Source: Volvox africanus (taxonomy: Eukaryota; Chlorophyta; Chlorophyceae; Chlamydomonadales; Volvocaceae). Taken from it: DNA of 64,000 nucleotides. The notes below the pieces were generated by a model, which searched no databases, was not told the origin of the DNA, and saw only the letters and a program-made list of their open reading frames with translations. Positions 63,672 through 64,000 of this stretch are shown piece by piece (positions within the stretch are counted from its first letter, which is position 1; each line of letters starts with the position of its first letter). Both the position numbers and the translations under genes were made by a program. Location of the stretch: NCBI GenBank assembly GCA_030268105.1, contig BSDZ01000034.1, positions 1 to 64,000 of the forward strand. The letters run 5' to 3'.

Positions 63672-64000
63672 CCACATACAAAACTGGGGGTGCCCGAAAA
63701 CAAACATGTACATGAGAAAGCTAACCAAACCTGCAAACCCCAGCCTAACATCACGCCTAAGCCGCAGCAGCCACCTGCAAGCCACCACACGGACATCTCT
63801 CACGAGAGCCCTAACATTCGTAATGTAAAGTGCCGCGCTATTCAGCCAGTCACCGCCCCTTGGTGCTACTACGGCCATGGTCACGGTCACCATCAGGCCT
63901 CAGAGCCTTTAGTTCCGCTCTAGGTGTCTTGAGTCCCTCTTTTCTTAATAACCACGTCACCGTCGATTAAGGGTGCAGTGTTTAACAACGCTAAGCATCA
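63672..64000. repeat. Macrosatellite unit 13, first 329 bp only
   Basis: Starts with the usual post-satellite sequence. The window ends before the gene stop codon, which would be expected about 120 bases further on. One C is missing at about 63789 (CCACACGG rather than CCACACCGG). Confidence 0.9.

Noticed and set aside
1..64000. Ribosomal RNA, 5S or spliced-leader tandem array
   Set aside because: I saw none of the conserved rRNA or small-RNA core sequences I looked for, despite the array-like layout and unit size.

Overview
The window is the inside of a macrosatellite from a eukaryotic nuclear genome. About 5.0-5.6 kb of sequence is repeated head-to-tail: the tail of one unit, twelve complete units and the first 329 bases of a thirteenth. 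Neither edge of the array is in view. Bacterial or organellar origin is unlikely. No operon or long single-exon gene is present, but a phase-consistent set of GT-AG introns is. Donors such as GTGAGT, GTGCGT and GTAAGT, with short introns of about 80-390 bases, would suit an intron-rich lineage such as a green alga. That is a weak guess, and I recognise no gene that fixes the taxon.

Each unit has the same layout on the + strand: (1) about 450 bases of gene-free sequence; (2) about 2.5 kb holding a minus-strand gene that I assembled from short open segments, with seven exons, six introns and about 452 codons; (3) about 1.5 kb upstream of that gene, with weak or ambiguous coding signals, several small hairpins, a 38-bp alternating purine-pyrimidine tract and a diverged 79-bp tandem duplication; (4) a nested tandem satellite of 174-bp monomers. 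Monomer number differs between units (5, 2, 6, 4, 5, 5, 4, 6, 3, 5, 5, 6 in order) and explains nearly all of the variation in unit length.

The gene is the main result. No single frame shows it, because the longest exon is 448 bases and the others are 49-236 bases. Joining the exons at GT-AG boundaries keeps one frame across all six junctions (intron phases 0, 0, 0, 2, 0, 1). In ten of the twelve units the exon translations are identical. The common length variants among those units lie in introns, flanks or the 174-bp arrays. I do not recognise the protein. It has an Asn/Ser/Asp-rich N-terminal part, a Gln/Ala/Pro-rich middle and a C-terminal segment with a basic PRKRRP cluster.

Unit 1 and parts of units 8 and 9 carry dense single-base indels that break the gene or the satellite monomers. 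Their clustering looks more like unpolished consensus than biology, so the two broken gene copies are marked pseudogene with that caution. No RNA genes, mobile-element proteins or CRISPR arrays were found.
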